A stretch of DNA of 64,000 nucleotides from Diploptera punctata. Taxonomy: Eukaryota > Arthropoda > Insecta > Blattodea > Blaberidae. The stretch lies in NCBI GenBank assembly GCA_030220185.1, contig JASPKZ010007552.1, positions 806,001 through 870,000 on the forward strand, written 5' to 3'. The notes beneath the pieces are model-generated. The model did not search any database and had not been told where the DNA came from. It worked only from the letters and a program-made list of their open reading frames with translations. Within the stretch, counting starts at the first letter, position 1. The number at the start of each line of letters is the position of its first letter. Positions 33,412-44,118 of the stretch are shown piece by piece. Position numbers and translations under genes: made by a program.

Positions 33412-33898
33412 TGTAACGGAATTATTCGACGCAATTTTCACCCACTTAAATCATTGGATCGACTTGAAACTTTGTATACTTGTAAAGGACCAATGACAAT
33501 AAAATAATTTCATATTTGTTTCTAAAATCCTGGCCAGAATCATCAGAAAATAAAAAAAAACCGTCTGTGTAATAATGTAACGGAATATTTCAACACGATT
33601 TTCACCCTCTTAACATCATTGGATCGACTTGAAACTTTGCATACGTGTAAAGGACAAATGAAAATATAATAATTTCGTACTATTTTTCCAACGTCCTGGC
33701 CAGAATCATCAGCAAATTAAAAAAAGTGTTTGTGTACTTATGTAACGGAATTTTTCAAACGATTTTCACCCACTTAACGTCATTGGATCGACTTGAAACT
33801 TTGTTTACTTGTAAAGGACCAATGACTATACAATAATTTCTTAAATATTTCTAAAATCCTGGCCAGAATCAGCAGAAAATCAAAATAATAAAAACCGG
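33412..33898. repeat. Three ~165-bp tandem units of composite element
   Basis: Units start at about 33412, 33575 and 33741 with TGTAACGGAAT. Each contains 'gattttcaccc.ctta', 'cattggatcgacttgaaact', 'cttgtaaaggacc.atga' and 'ctggccagaatcatcag'. The copy at 37.3-37.6 kb has two such units. Confidence 0.92.
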
Positions 33899-33934
33899 TA
33901 TTATTGTGTTGCGGACTTACCAACTTCTTACTCA

Positions 33935-34028
33935 ATCGTTGTAAGAACTCTGTTGGTAAAGCGGTGGACTGTAATGGTATATAATTTCAGTAATCCATAG
34001 GTAGCTGGTTCAAATCCAGCCTGGAAGA
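33935..34028 (+). tRNA. tRNA-Tyr(GTA)-like sequence with intron (probable pseudogene)
   Basis: The D arm GAACTCTGTTGGTAAAGC is followed by an anticodon arm GTGGA-CT-GTA-A, an 18-base intron (33975-33992) at the canonical position one base after the anticodon, then A-TCCAT. The five-base anticodon stem pairs with one wobble. The T arm GCTGG-TTCAAAT-CCAGC pairs perfectly. An intron at this site is typical of eukaryotic nuclear tRNA-Tyr. The acceptor stem does not pair (only the 3' half, TGGAAGA, resembles the expected sequence), so normal function is doubtful. A run of six T at 34029 could end a polymerase III transcript. Confidence 0.7.
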
Positions 34029-34127
34029 TTTTTTAGTAGAGTATTACTTTTAGCTAATACTATAATAGTATCGAATTTAAAGATATTTACATTTTTATAT
34101 TATTCTGTAAACTATTGAAACTAAAAT

Positions 34128-34592
34128 ATAAATAATAATTTTAAAAAAACAAAAACAATAGGCTTTATTAGAAAACCGAACTAAAAAATGAAAAATAATA
34201 TTAATTTCCAACACGCTTGGGATAAAATTAAAGCAATCAACAAAAAAAAACATCTCCAGCACTATGAAATTAGATTTATCTACAAAAAAAAATACCATCA
34301 AAAGCGTGGAGTGCTCTATATCAATTAACATATTTGATAATAATCAGATATTGGTAAAAGTAAAGTCTCTAAGAAGAAAACGTAAAAACTATAAAAACAA
34401 CCCACGCTTTTGATGGTAAAATTATTATATTTGTAGATAACTCTAGTTTTATTCTAGATGTGTTGGAGATGACTTTTTGTTGACCACTATAATTTTATCC
34501 CAAGCGTGTTGAAAATTAAAATTACTTTTCATTATTTTAGTTCGGTTTTCTAATAAACCGTGTTGTTTTAGTTTTTTAAAACTATTATTTAT
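34128..34592. repeat. Long foldback, ~185-bp arms, ~90-bp loop
   Basis: Arm 34128-34309 is an imperfect reverse complement of arm 34402-34592. Paired blocks include 'gaaaaccgaactaaaa', 'caacacgcttgggataaaat', 'acatctcca.cac' and 'accatcaaaagcgtgg'. The loop (34310-34401) is itself conserved in copy 2 ('ggtaaaagtaaagtctctaa'). A transcript would form a long hairpin. Confidence 0.93.
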
Positions 34593-36507
34593 TTTTTAAA
34601 AGAGTTCAGACTTCAAAAGTCTCTGTAATACATAATAGTACGCATATTCAGAGTTGAGCAAATGTATAATTTCTTTCTGCATATCATTCCTATTTGTCAT
34701 TATTGTTCCGAGGTATTTGAATTCAGCCACTTCCTCAAACTTTTACTCACTTGTCATTAACTGTCCATATATATATTATATAGTGTATTTCTACGTGTGA
34801 TCATATATTTAGTTTAATTGATATTTATTTCCAGTCCCAATTTCTTAGTGTTACTCAATAATGTGTGCGTGCTGGCCTTTAGTGTCTCTCCTCGCTATCG
34901 GCCAATAATACTACATCATGAGCATAAACTAACAGCTTATTAATACCATTGAGTTGTAGGCGTTCCTTATCCTTTAAAGATTTGACGGTATACTCTTGTA
35001 CAAAATTAAATAGTAGAGGAGATAGTGCATCTCTTTGCTTCAACCCATTCAGGATTTCGAAAGTGCCCGAAAACTGTTTTCCTACACTGTTTTTCTACTC
35101 TTTGTGGCATTTAGACATATTCCTATAAGTCTAAGTGACTATTTTAGAAAATTCGAACTCCAGCAGGACACTATATAACTTCTCCCTCTTAATCGAATCG
35201 TTTACCTTTTTGAAGTCTTCGTATTGTTGATGTACAGTACCATTATATTCCCATTTCTTTTCTAAAATCTGTCTTAAGCTAAAAATCTGATCTGTTGTTG
35301 ACCTGTATCTTCTAAATCCACACTGATGATCTCCTAGAATGTCATCAATATAATGAGTAAGTCTGCGTACTAATATGTTTGTTAAAATGTTGTATGAATT
35401 TGAAAGTAATGAGATGTCTCTGTATTTATTTCAATCAGTTTTATTTTCTTTCTTATAAAGTATATAATCGATTCTTTCCATTCATCTGGAAGAGCTTCTT
35501 TTTCCCAAATCATATTAAGCAACCAGTGTAACCATTCCATCAACTTTTCTCCCCTTGATTTTATCAGTTCTGCTGGGATCTCATCTGAACCTGATGCTTT
35601 ATATATCTTCAATTTTTCTATCACCATTTCAAGTTCTAATGCACTTAGTTCTACGACTAGCATGTATGCTGCCTTTAAATTATCCTCTTCAATATCCTGT
35701 TCTGTATGTACATTTAATAGCTGACTAAAGTAAATTTTCCATATATTTTATATACTCTTGGAATCTGCATTCATGTCACAATTTTCATTTCGAGTTATGT
35801 TTGTTCAAGTCTGAAACGCTTATTTCTCCATCCTAATTACCTATTATAATTTTCTAATTATTTATTTTTGGCATTCATTTCTAGATCATTAATCTTCTCT
35901 CTCAAATATTCCCTCTTTCTACTCTTTAGTATCCTGGTGTTTTCCCGTCTAATACTACCCAATTGCTCTAATTTTACCTCATTAGGCTAGTGTAACCATT
36001 TCATTTCTGCTAGCTTTCTTTTATTTACAATATCGGAACACTCCTGATCAAATCATTTCTTGTTTTGCCTCTTTTTTAAATAATCAATATTTTCTGATGC
36101 CGACAATTTAGTATCATCTCTTATAGCCTGATATTCATTATCTTCATCGTTCGCCACATTGTCATCTGAAGATTCCAGGACTTGAAATCTATTAGCAATT
36201 TTGATTTGCCGCATTTCATCATCTTTCAAGTTTTTGAAATCAAATTTTTCAGAATCAACTTTAGCGTTTGTTCTTCTCATAAGCGATAGCCGTTGTCTGA
36301 TTTTCACCCTGACCAGATAATGATCCGAATTGCAGTCTGTCCCTCTAACTGATCTAACATCGATGATGCTACTGTGCCAGCATTTGTCCTCTAATACGTG
36401 ATCTATATGGTTCCTGTTTCCCCATCTGGGGACGTCCATGTGCATTTATGAAGATCCTTATGCTGAAATGTTGCGCTCTTAATAGTGAGATTCTTTTATG
36501 TGGCGAA
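34593..36507 (-). pseudogene. LINE type A minus copy, 5' segment (RT and part of endonuclease)
   Basis: Continues the LINE right of the foldback element. Minus-strand landmarks are a decayed VYAHDVVLLADS (about 34930-34890; YADD has become YAHD), GLKQRDALSPLLFNF (about 35035), HQCGFRRYRSTTDQIFSL (about 35320), IEKLKIYKASGSDEIPAELI (35620-35565), the linker up to 36050, and [20 protein letters not shown] (36350-36290) with [13 protein letters not shown] (36425-36385). It is 5'-truncated near 36507, within the endonuclease. The frame at 36445-36053 is open for 130 codons. Confidence 0.88.
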
Positions 36508-37205
36508 GATGATTATGTACAGAGTATACCTAGTTACACCAAATGTATTACATCATACAAATGTTGTTATTTTAATGAAAACAATACTTAATTAATTAAA
36601 TTATTAATATAAATAATCAAGTATTTTATAAAACGTAGAACACAAAATTTTACAAAAAATAATCTGACGAAAACCCCAAATGTTACTTTAACACAGAAGG
36701 AGGAAAAAGGCTAAAAAAGAAAACCTTTTGAAAAACGGAGAGAAACAAATTATTTAGAATATTTAAAAAAAAACAGTGAAAATATTCTACATTAGCCACT
36801 GAGTATGTAACAATTAGAGCATAATTTAAAGTAAATAAGCTTGTAGCATATATTCTGCTCGTAATAAAATTCTAAATGAAGGGGTATCTATCGACATCAT
36901 GGAAAAAAGAAAACATCTGATTTCTTAGGCCGATATACAATGTTTCGTCATAAATAAATAAGAAATGGGGAAGTTCATAATTATTGGTACCATCTTACGT
37001 TGTACTCAGTCTTATTTTCCGTAAATTACGAGGTTGCCTAAGAACAATGTTTTTATCGATGACAATCCTAGTACATAATTTAGTCGTATGGCGGGTAAAA
37101 GTAACACCAGGGTTCTCTGAATAGACGGTGTCAACGAAGTGACACCTTAAGCAAGTTTGTTAACAGTACAAATGGAAATTAGCTCAGAATTAGTATAGGA
37201 TGGGT
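36508..37205. other. AT-rich stretch, nothing recognised
   Basis: No gene or repeat boundary seen between the truncated LINE and the second composite element. Confidence 0.45.
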
Positions 37206-37233
37206 TTTTACACGCTTTATATTAGCTTGACCT

Positions 37234-37258
37234 GTATCAATTAATCTATCTATCTATC

Positions 37259-37305
<47 letters not shown>

Positions 37306-37306
37306 T
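37234..37306. repeat. (TCTA)n microsatellite
   Basis: About seventeen tetranucleotide units with two TTTA variants, at the position where copy 1 has only two units. Confidence 0.95.
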
Positions 37307-37659
37307 TATGAAACGGAATTTTTCAACGAGATTTTCACCCACTTAAAATCATTGGATCGGCTTGAAACTTTATATACTTTTAGAGGACCCGTGAAAATAT
37401 AATAATTTCATATTTACTTTCTAAAATCCTGGCCAGAATCATCAGAAAATAAAAAAGTGTCTTTGTATCTATGTAACGGAATTTTTAACATGATTTTCAC
37501 CCTCTTAGAAACATTGGATCGACTTGAAATTTTGTAATACTTGTAAAGGACCCGTGACAATACAACAATTTCTTATTTTGTTTCTTAATCCTGGCCAGAA
37601 TCATCAGAAAATCAAAAAAATGAAAACTGATATAATAGATTGCGGACTTGTCGCATTTT

Positions 37660-37757
37660 TAGTCAACCATTGTAAGAGCTCAGTTGGTAGAGCACTGAAC
37701 TCTAGTGGTATATAATTTCAGTAATCCATCGGACGCTGGTTCAAATCCGACTGGAAG
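37660..37757 (+). tRNA. tRNA-Tyr-like sequence with intron, decayed pseudogene
   Basis: The D arm GAGCTCAGTTGGTAGAGC is close to consensus. The intron core GTGGTATATAATTTCAGT is the same as in copy 1. The anticodon position reads CTA instead of GTA, and the anticodon and T stems contain mismatches, so this copy is not a working tRNA. A run of nine T follows at about 37763. Confidence 0.6.
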
Positions 37758-37921
37758 AATTTTTTTTTAGAAGAGTATTACTTTTAGCTCATACTACAAT
37801 AGTATCGAATTTAAATATATTTACATTTTTATCCTATTCTGTATAATATTATAACTAAAACATAAAAAATAAATAATAGTTTTATCCTATTCTGTACAAT
37901 ATTATAACTAAAACATAAAAC

Positions 37922-38396
37922 ATAAATAATAGTTTTAAAAAACTAAAACAACACGCTTTAGTAGAAAACCGAACTAAAAATTGAAAATAATTTTAATTTC
38001 CAACACGCTTGGGATAAAATTAAAGTGGTTAAAAAAAATAATTTCCAACACATATAGAATAAAACTAAAGTTATCAACAAATAGAAAATCATTTTACCAT
38101 CAAAAGCGTGGGGCCTCTATATCAATTAATATATTTGATAATAAACGGATATTGGTAAAAGTAAAGTCTCTAAGAAGAAAATGTAAAAATCATAAAAAGC
38201 ACCCCACGCTTTTAATGGTAAAATGATTTTCTTTTTGTTGATAACTATAGTTTTATTCTATATGTGTTGGAGATGATGTTTTTGTTAACCACTTTAATTT
38301 TATCCCAAGCGTGTTGGAAATTAAAATTATTTTCCATTTTTAGTTCGGTTTTCAAATAAAGCGTGTTGTTGTAGTTTTTTAAAACTATTGTTTATT
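37922..38396. repeat. Long foldback of composite element, copy 2
   Basis: Arms of about 190 bp (37922-38113 and 38202-38396) with a ~88-bp loop. They share all paired blocks with copy 1, including 'caacacgcttgggataaaatt' and 'ccatcaaaagcgtgggg'. A chance frame of 81 codons crosses one arm and the loop and is not taken as a gene. Confidence 0.93.
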
Positions 38397-38397
38397 C

Positions 38398-39763
38398 TAT
38401 TGCTGAGTTCGTCGATTTGTTCTCAATAAATTTAATTACTTTAAATTGAATTACATTAATTGAGACAGAAAGGGTGCTATGGTATGTTCATCTAGAATGA
38501 ATGAAGGAAGATACATGACATAGAAGGATATGGAATTGTACTTCCTCGAAATGATGAAAGAATGGAAAACCAGAAAGCACTGGAGTGGTTATATTATTCA
38601 GCCATGTGAGACGGAAATCTACAAGATAATAACTGCCAAGAACGTGAGACATGAAAAATGGTGCGGCGTCCGCTATAATAAACCCGAATGATGATGATGC
38701 GATTAACATGAAATGGGTCCTAATAATGTAATCCCAACTCAACATTTACATTTTCAATTGACAAAAGGAACCAAAGGAAGAACATATTAAGGTTGGTTGG
38801 GACTAGGGTTTCAACTCGGATTTCTTAAATATAAATATCAAGCACTTATCACCTGAGTCAATTCTCTTGATAAAATAAGAGTTTGTATTATACACTATGA
38901 TAAATAATTTGCCATCGATACGTTAATGTCTGGATATTAAGATCTACTTATGGATAAAAAGTACTATTTCCTACAATAAATGACTACTAAGTTCCTCTAC
39001 AGAACTTTTGACTTCGCCGTTTTAATAGATCTACAAGTCTTCACAATTCACCGTTAACATCACAGTGTAAAATGTTATAGCCCGGTCAAGTTAACTCAAA
39101 CAATAGAGGTAGGCGTACAAAAATTCGCATAGAGCTGAATATTGGTACGAATGTTTGGAACACTATTATGCATGAAATGTGAAAAGTCCCCATCGATCCC
39201 ACATCTACAAAAAAAAAACTATTCAAGGCAAAAGTTCGCAAATATGTTTTTTTTTGCATTTTTCAGCTTAACGAAAAGTATTATCATAAAAATAGGTCAG
39301 ACAAAACTTGTAGATCATGCAATTATCTACAACAATTGTTATTGTACTTTTTCATAAGAATCACCATTCTTGAGATACCACCATTTGAAACATTGAAAAC
39401 AATAATATGCACGCTTTTCAACCGCAAGTTAACCTCCTATACATCATGGGATATTTAATATAAGTAAAAAAAATGGTTTTGTTTAACTTATATATACAAG
39501 TTATGTATTATACGATTGTGAGAATATACATAAAAATAAACTCCGTCCCTAATTTAATTGGCCCGTATAACCTTGAGCAACATCTGCCGACTATTCTATT
39601 GTTGTCCGAGTGGCGACAATTGTAAACCGTTTTTTCTGGAAGGAATAAACGATAGACTTTTAGTATAGTGTTGAACGTTCCTTTAAAGTGGATACACGTG
39701 GCTATTGTACGTGCTTGTTAATAATATTTCTTAAAACAATTTGTGGTGTTCAATAATTTAGAA
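38398..39763. other. Stretch with possible LINE tail at about 38620-38700
   Basis: 'gagacatgaaaaatggtgcgg' followed by an 'aatgatgatgatgcg' run around 38640-38700 resembles the GAT-rich end of type B LINEs, but no protein motif was found. The rest, up to the coding remnant at 39764, is unassigned AT-rich DNA. Confidence 0.35.
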
Positions 39764-40669
39764 AATGTCGCAAATTTGCTTTGTTTGTAGTAAACCTTTG
39801 ACTGAAAATGAAACAGTTACTGTTGATCTTGAAATGAAGACTTTGATTGATTCAAGTGTTGAAACAAAAAATGGGTTTTCTGAATACCTGAAGGACAAGA
39901 AATCTGTGACAATTAATGTGCAGTGTCGTAAAATGTACACTCGGAAGAGTTATCTATTCCACATGATCTCGTCACTTGTCCAATACCAACACCATCTACA
40001 GACTACAGAGTCGATGAAAGAACGCAAGAAGAAAGTTCTCCATTTTCTTACAACAACTCACCTCTCTGACTACCATCCAGGTTAAGATATTAATTTGATG
40101 AATAATGATGAACTTTGCGACCTTGTATGGGACCTGGCTCTAACAAATGGCCAAGCTGAACTGTTAGGTTCACGTCTAGAAGAATTTAATTTGCTAGCAC
40201 CGGGTACAAGAACTTCACAATTTCGACATAGACACAAAAAAAAACTTGTGCAATTCTTTGCAATGATTGACAATAGGCGCTACTGCACGGACGCCAAGGT
40301 CTTATGTCAAGCCTCGGATTAGAACATAGCACTGACACATGGCGACAGTTTATTGATTCCTCTAAAACAAATTTGAAGGCAGTATTATTACACAATCGAA
40401 ACAGATATGCATCATTGCCAGTTGGATTTTCTGCCCATATAAAAAGACGTACGAAACTATGCCACTACTTCTTGAAAAAATACGCTATTGCGAGTACAAT
40501 TGGAATATCTGTGGTGATTTGAAATAGGATACCTCGATGATGGAGTCACGCTATCAGGGTCGATGGAGAGCAGCAACGTTCGCTGACTACTGCTGGATGC
40601 TTCAGCGCGACATGCCAAATGCTCAAGACAAACGCAAGTCTACAGCCAAGAAATTTAAACTAAATTAAG
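39764..40669 (+). pseudogene. Uncharacterised arthropod repetitive protein, internally deleted
   Basis: Frame 1 (39764-40085) starts MSQICFVCSKPLTENETVTV and has a CxxC...CR pair of the form VQCRKMYTRKSY, a likely small zinc-binding head. Frames 2 and 3 (40095-40520) read LTNGQAELLGSRLEEFNLLA, FRHRHKKKLVQFF, then WRQFIDSSKTNLKAVLLHN and a decayed NICGDL. After a frame break at about 40520 the sequence jumps to SRYQGRWRAATFADYCWMLQ, RDMPNAQDKRKS and the final stop. From memory this matches a large repetitive protein family of arthropods and cnidarians, of unknown function, in which about 200 residues lie between these two blocks. They are deleted here. It may belong to a DNA transposon. Confidence 0.65.
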
Positions 40670-42814
40670 TTTAAATTAAGGAAGTTTATGTTATATCTAT
40701 GTATTTTATATCTGTACTGACCTTAAACTAGATGGTGCTAGAAGTTAATTAGAACTCCATTCAGCAATATGTGTTCTACTGAAACTTCTGTCTGTGAGTT
40801 GATTGCCTTGATACAATGTTAAACATATATAAATGGTTAATGTGATATATCTCAAAAACGGTGATACAGACAAACGGTTTGCATATTTTGAATCAGCATG
40901 TCTCAATTGTCTTAAAACAAGTGTTGGATACCAAGATATTTGCCGAATTTGTTTCTTTGTTTATGCGTGAAATTTTTAATTCTCATAAAATAATTTAGGC
41001 ATTAGATATATAAACAGTTGATAATAAAATTATTAAATATCAATACTATTAACTGTCAAACTCTTGATGAATTTGCACTAGTTGAAATTATTTATAATCT
41101 GTATTAATTGTATAATGAAACAATATGAATTATACCACAAAACTTAGTTATTTAAATTTTGAAAAAAGTACAAATGTAATTCAGAAAAATTGATTTTGAA
41201 GAGGGTTCGTATCTAATCAGAAAATATAGTATTTCTGACATACCAACGCGTTGGCGCCAATATTACGATTGCGGTATCGTTCTTTGGATGTTTTTTTATA
41301 TTTACAGTGAATTCTGGAAGCATTCTTCGACTATTATGGTAACGAGGCCTGGGTTAATATTTAAGGCATAAATCTTTATTAATAAATCAGACTAAATTAG
41401 GATGAACTCTATTTTTCGGGAGCGGTCGCGGCTACTGGTTTTAATGTTTCATAAATAGGGGGATAGGAGTACTATTAATGTCAAACTACTGAATTTTAAC
41501 ATTTTATTAGTATAATCACTGAAGTACCAAGTTTACATGTGATATAACATGAGTTTTGCAATGACACATTTTTTGAGCTACGTTAATCCCTAGGAAGGAA
41601 GGAGCATTTACAAACTATTTTAAATACATGGCATGTTCCGAAATCTAATTCTTAATTTGAGTGAGTGTGTAACAGTTTAAGAATTAATTAGATTTTTTCA
41701 AATTATAATTTGTTCTTTCCCTTAAATATTATAATATTATTCTTGGAAAAATTGTCATAATTACTAAGTTTATAAGATCCTAAGTTCACATTAATCAAAA
41801 CCTCAATTGGGAACCTACGTGCAAAAATATTGAATATAAGTTATGTAAATATTATGGAAGCTTTAAAAGTATATATGTTTATAGAGATCTACATGCATGA
41901 TGGATGTGTCTTCTTATACCTCCTTCACACACACACACACACACACACGCGTCATCATTTCCAAAATATCTGTATATATGTCCAATCTGTTTACTTCAGT
42001 AATATTTCCAAGGTTTGAAAAGGGGAGTGAAACTATTGTTCTGGAGTTTACCACTTTAGTTAATTTAGCATTCACTTTTTAAAATATCATCTAAGTGTGT
42101 CCATTATTATTTCAAATAAATGCATATATTTCTCAAAGTTAAATATTTTCTTTTAAAACCCCAAAGATTTACTTTATGATAAAAATAGTTACAGTAACTA
42201 ATTAATTTCAATAATTTCCCTTTAAATATTAAAGCGCGTATACAACAGGAACTGAGGAATGAAAAAAAAAATATTTGAAGGCCTATAGGAAGAAAGAAAT
42301 CCTATTCTTTGATAGGTTATATAGACAATTATTATATACATTTGTGTTTAAAATATCTGACAAATAAATAATTACCTATATAAACTGTCCTGATTCATCC
42401 AACATATTGTGCCCTATTCATCCTAACATATTATGATGAAGATATTGGAATATAAATGCCAATAATTCCTTGTACGTTCGATTGTTGAGACTATAACTGG
42501 TACAAAATATTGATGAAAGATTATATTTAATCATGAAGTACAAAACATATACGAGTATGTCTTAACGATAATACAACCGCTATTACATATTATCCTATTT
42601 TTATCCCGATTATCCCGAGCTAACCCTAAATAAAGTGTATATGTATAAGGCTAAATGTAGGCCTACACTTAAGTACCACCCAAATTTAAATAATGACAGA
42701 TAATTAGAATTAGATATTTTTATTTGCCTTATTCCTTCCCTTTTCTCCTTAAATCAGCTTACTTACACAGAAAACATGATAATAAACTCGATTATTATTA
42801 TTATTATTTTACAG
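40670..42814. other. Long AT-rich stretch with a (CA)n run
   Basis: Part of the 3' flank of the preceding remnant ('tatctcaaaaacggtgatac' near 40846) may belong to the same element. A (CA)n microsatellite lies at 41925-41949. No other gene or repeat is recognised. Confidence 0.45.
41925..41949. repeat. (CA)n microsatellite
   Basis: Twelve CA units. The two overlapping frames with HTHTHT are artefacts. Confidence 0.95.
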
Positions 42815-43095
42815 AATGGAGTTGTTTCACTGCTTCCAATTTCCATTTCGTTTTCCCTAAACTATCTATTTCGTAAATGTCCCATCCCTTCATGGGTTGT
42901 TGGATACAATTTTTCCAAGTAAGTTTATGTCTTTCCAATCTCTAGTGTCATCCATTCAATGGTATTCTGTGATCATCTAGTGTTGTCTATCCTAACTGTG
43001 TGTCCATGCTACTTGAACTATGAGATATATATTTCGTCAATGATGTTCTCTATCTGCTCCCACGGATTCTCTTATTTGCATTGTTGGTATTTTAA
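42815..43095 (-). pseudogene. LINE C-terminal tail fragment
   Basis: The minus-strand frame reads KWHGHTVRIDNTRWSQNTIE, then DWKRHKLTWKNCIQQP and KGWDIYEIDSLGKTKWKLEA. This has the layout of the GH(V)xRM...W...W tail after LINE polymerases, from a family not otherwise seen in the window. No catalytic region is present, and frame changes are present. Confidence 0.6.
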
Positions 43096-43917
43096 GTAAT
43101 CTTATTTTCTACATTTTTAAAAATACATCTCGGCTACCAGATAATTCTATAAATAAACACTGATTACTGCTTTTACTGCCATATATTCTAGACTCGTTAT
43201 GGCACGTTAGTCTATAAAGTAGAACATAAAAAGGATTTATGAAGTTACAATTATCAATATTCTCAAAAAAGAAGTTTTTGGTTTGTTATTACTTCATTCC
43301 TTATCCCGTGCAGTCAACAGGAAATGTTCAAGGTTATTAATTTTATTTGACATTAGAAAAAGGAAATTTTGCGTTCAACTTCTTTCAATACGGATATTAT
43401 TATTATTATTTATAACAAAAAATGTGAAGTGCACTTTCTTTTTGAAAGAGTTCATTTGATCATCGCTATTCATTCATTTTATTTCAATAGCTTATGTGCA
43501 TTCAAAGTGTTTTGTGTTCAATACAGCAACTTGAATGCATACTTCAATAGGTATTTTGTATAGAATTTCTGTTCATTTTTCTTTTAGAGCGTATGAAAAG
43601 ACGAATATTTCTTTACTTGAGGAAGACTTGCGAACTTCAGAAAAAAAGAACGAGACCGGGAATGTGGGTGGAAATAAAGTGGAGGTTACTTAAAACCGAA
43701 CGAAAATCATCGAGGAATATAATTTTTTATCAAAAGTTCTATTATTTACAGTGAACGTACCTATCTCAATTGCATTTATTTGTATATGCTTTAACATCTC
43801 GCATCTATTTATTCACATATAATGACTCTATTTTAAGGCAAATATCATGAAATACCTGACAATGAAATTCTAATCTAACATTTGCTTTGATGCCCTACTG
43901 CGTTCGATCGATTTTTT
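43096..43917. other. Stretch with a 54-codon basic frame
   Basis: A short plus frame at about 43591-43754 encodes a basic peptide beginning MKRRIFLYLRKTCELQKK, with no family recognised. The rest is AT-rich. No gene called. Confidence 0.2.
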
Positions 43918-44118
43918 TTAGAATGGAAGAATCAAGGACAATTCCTCCGGGAGCGACTTTAAGCCGTAGTTCCCGAGCCTCAAAATTTTCGTTCTCGTAA
44001 TAGCTCCCAAGCCTGAAATAGCCCTTCTGAGCAAAACTTACTGGGCCTTTCCCATCCAAGTAATCATTTAGTAGCCTACTAGATGTCTCTTCGATGCGAT
44101 GGTGTTAAATGTTAAAAT
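43918..44118 (+). mobile_element. SINE type C, 5'-truncated copy
   Basis: Matches the body of the SINE at 54547-54838: 'gaatggaa.aatc', 'ttc.tccgggag.gactttaagccgt', 'cccgagcct', 'ttctcgtaata' and 'ctactagat.tct'. The tRNA-like head is missing, as expected of incomplete reverse transcription. Confidence 0.75.

Larger units (their letters stand above)
33377..34592. mobile_element. Composite foldback element with tRNA-Tyr-like insert, copy 1
   Basis: A unit of about 1216 bp inserted in the T-tract of a LINE; the empty site can be read from the paralogue at 20365-20390. From left to right it has a short entry sequence with (ATCT)2, three ~165-bp tandem repeats, an intron-containing tRNA-Tyr-like sequence with a T tract after it, an AT-rich spacer, and a long imperfect palindrome that forms the right end. 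The second copy at 37206-38397 has the same order of parts. There is no coding sequence. It resembles no class I can name; the microsatellite, tandem core and hairpin end loosely recall non-autonomous Helitron-like elements. Confidence 0.8.
37206..38397. mobile_element. Composite foldback element with tRNA-Tyr-like insert, copy 2
   Basis: The same parts as copy 1 in the same order: entry sequence 'ttttacacgctttatatt.gcttga', an expanded (TCTA)n run (37234-37306), two ~160-bp tandem units from about 37308 and 37471, a tRNA-Tyr-like sequence, an AT spacer with a short duplication (37840-37930) and the foldback. Flanking sequence is unrelated to that of copy 1, so the parts move as a unit. Confidence 0.85.

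Noticed and set aside
37981..38226. 81-codon basic frame in the foldback
   Set aside because: It crosses an arm and the loop. Copy 1 does not keep the frame, so it is not conserved as protein.
43591..43754. 54-codon basic frame
   Set aside because: No homologue recognised, no conserved start context, and of a length expected by chance.
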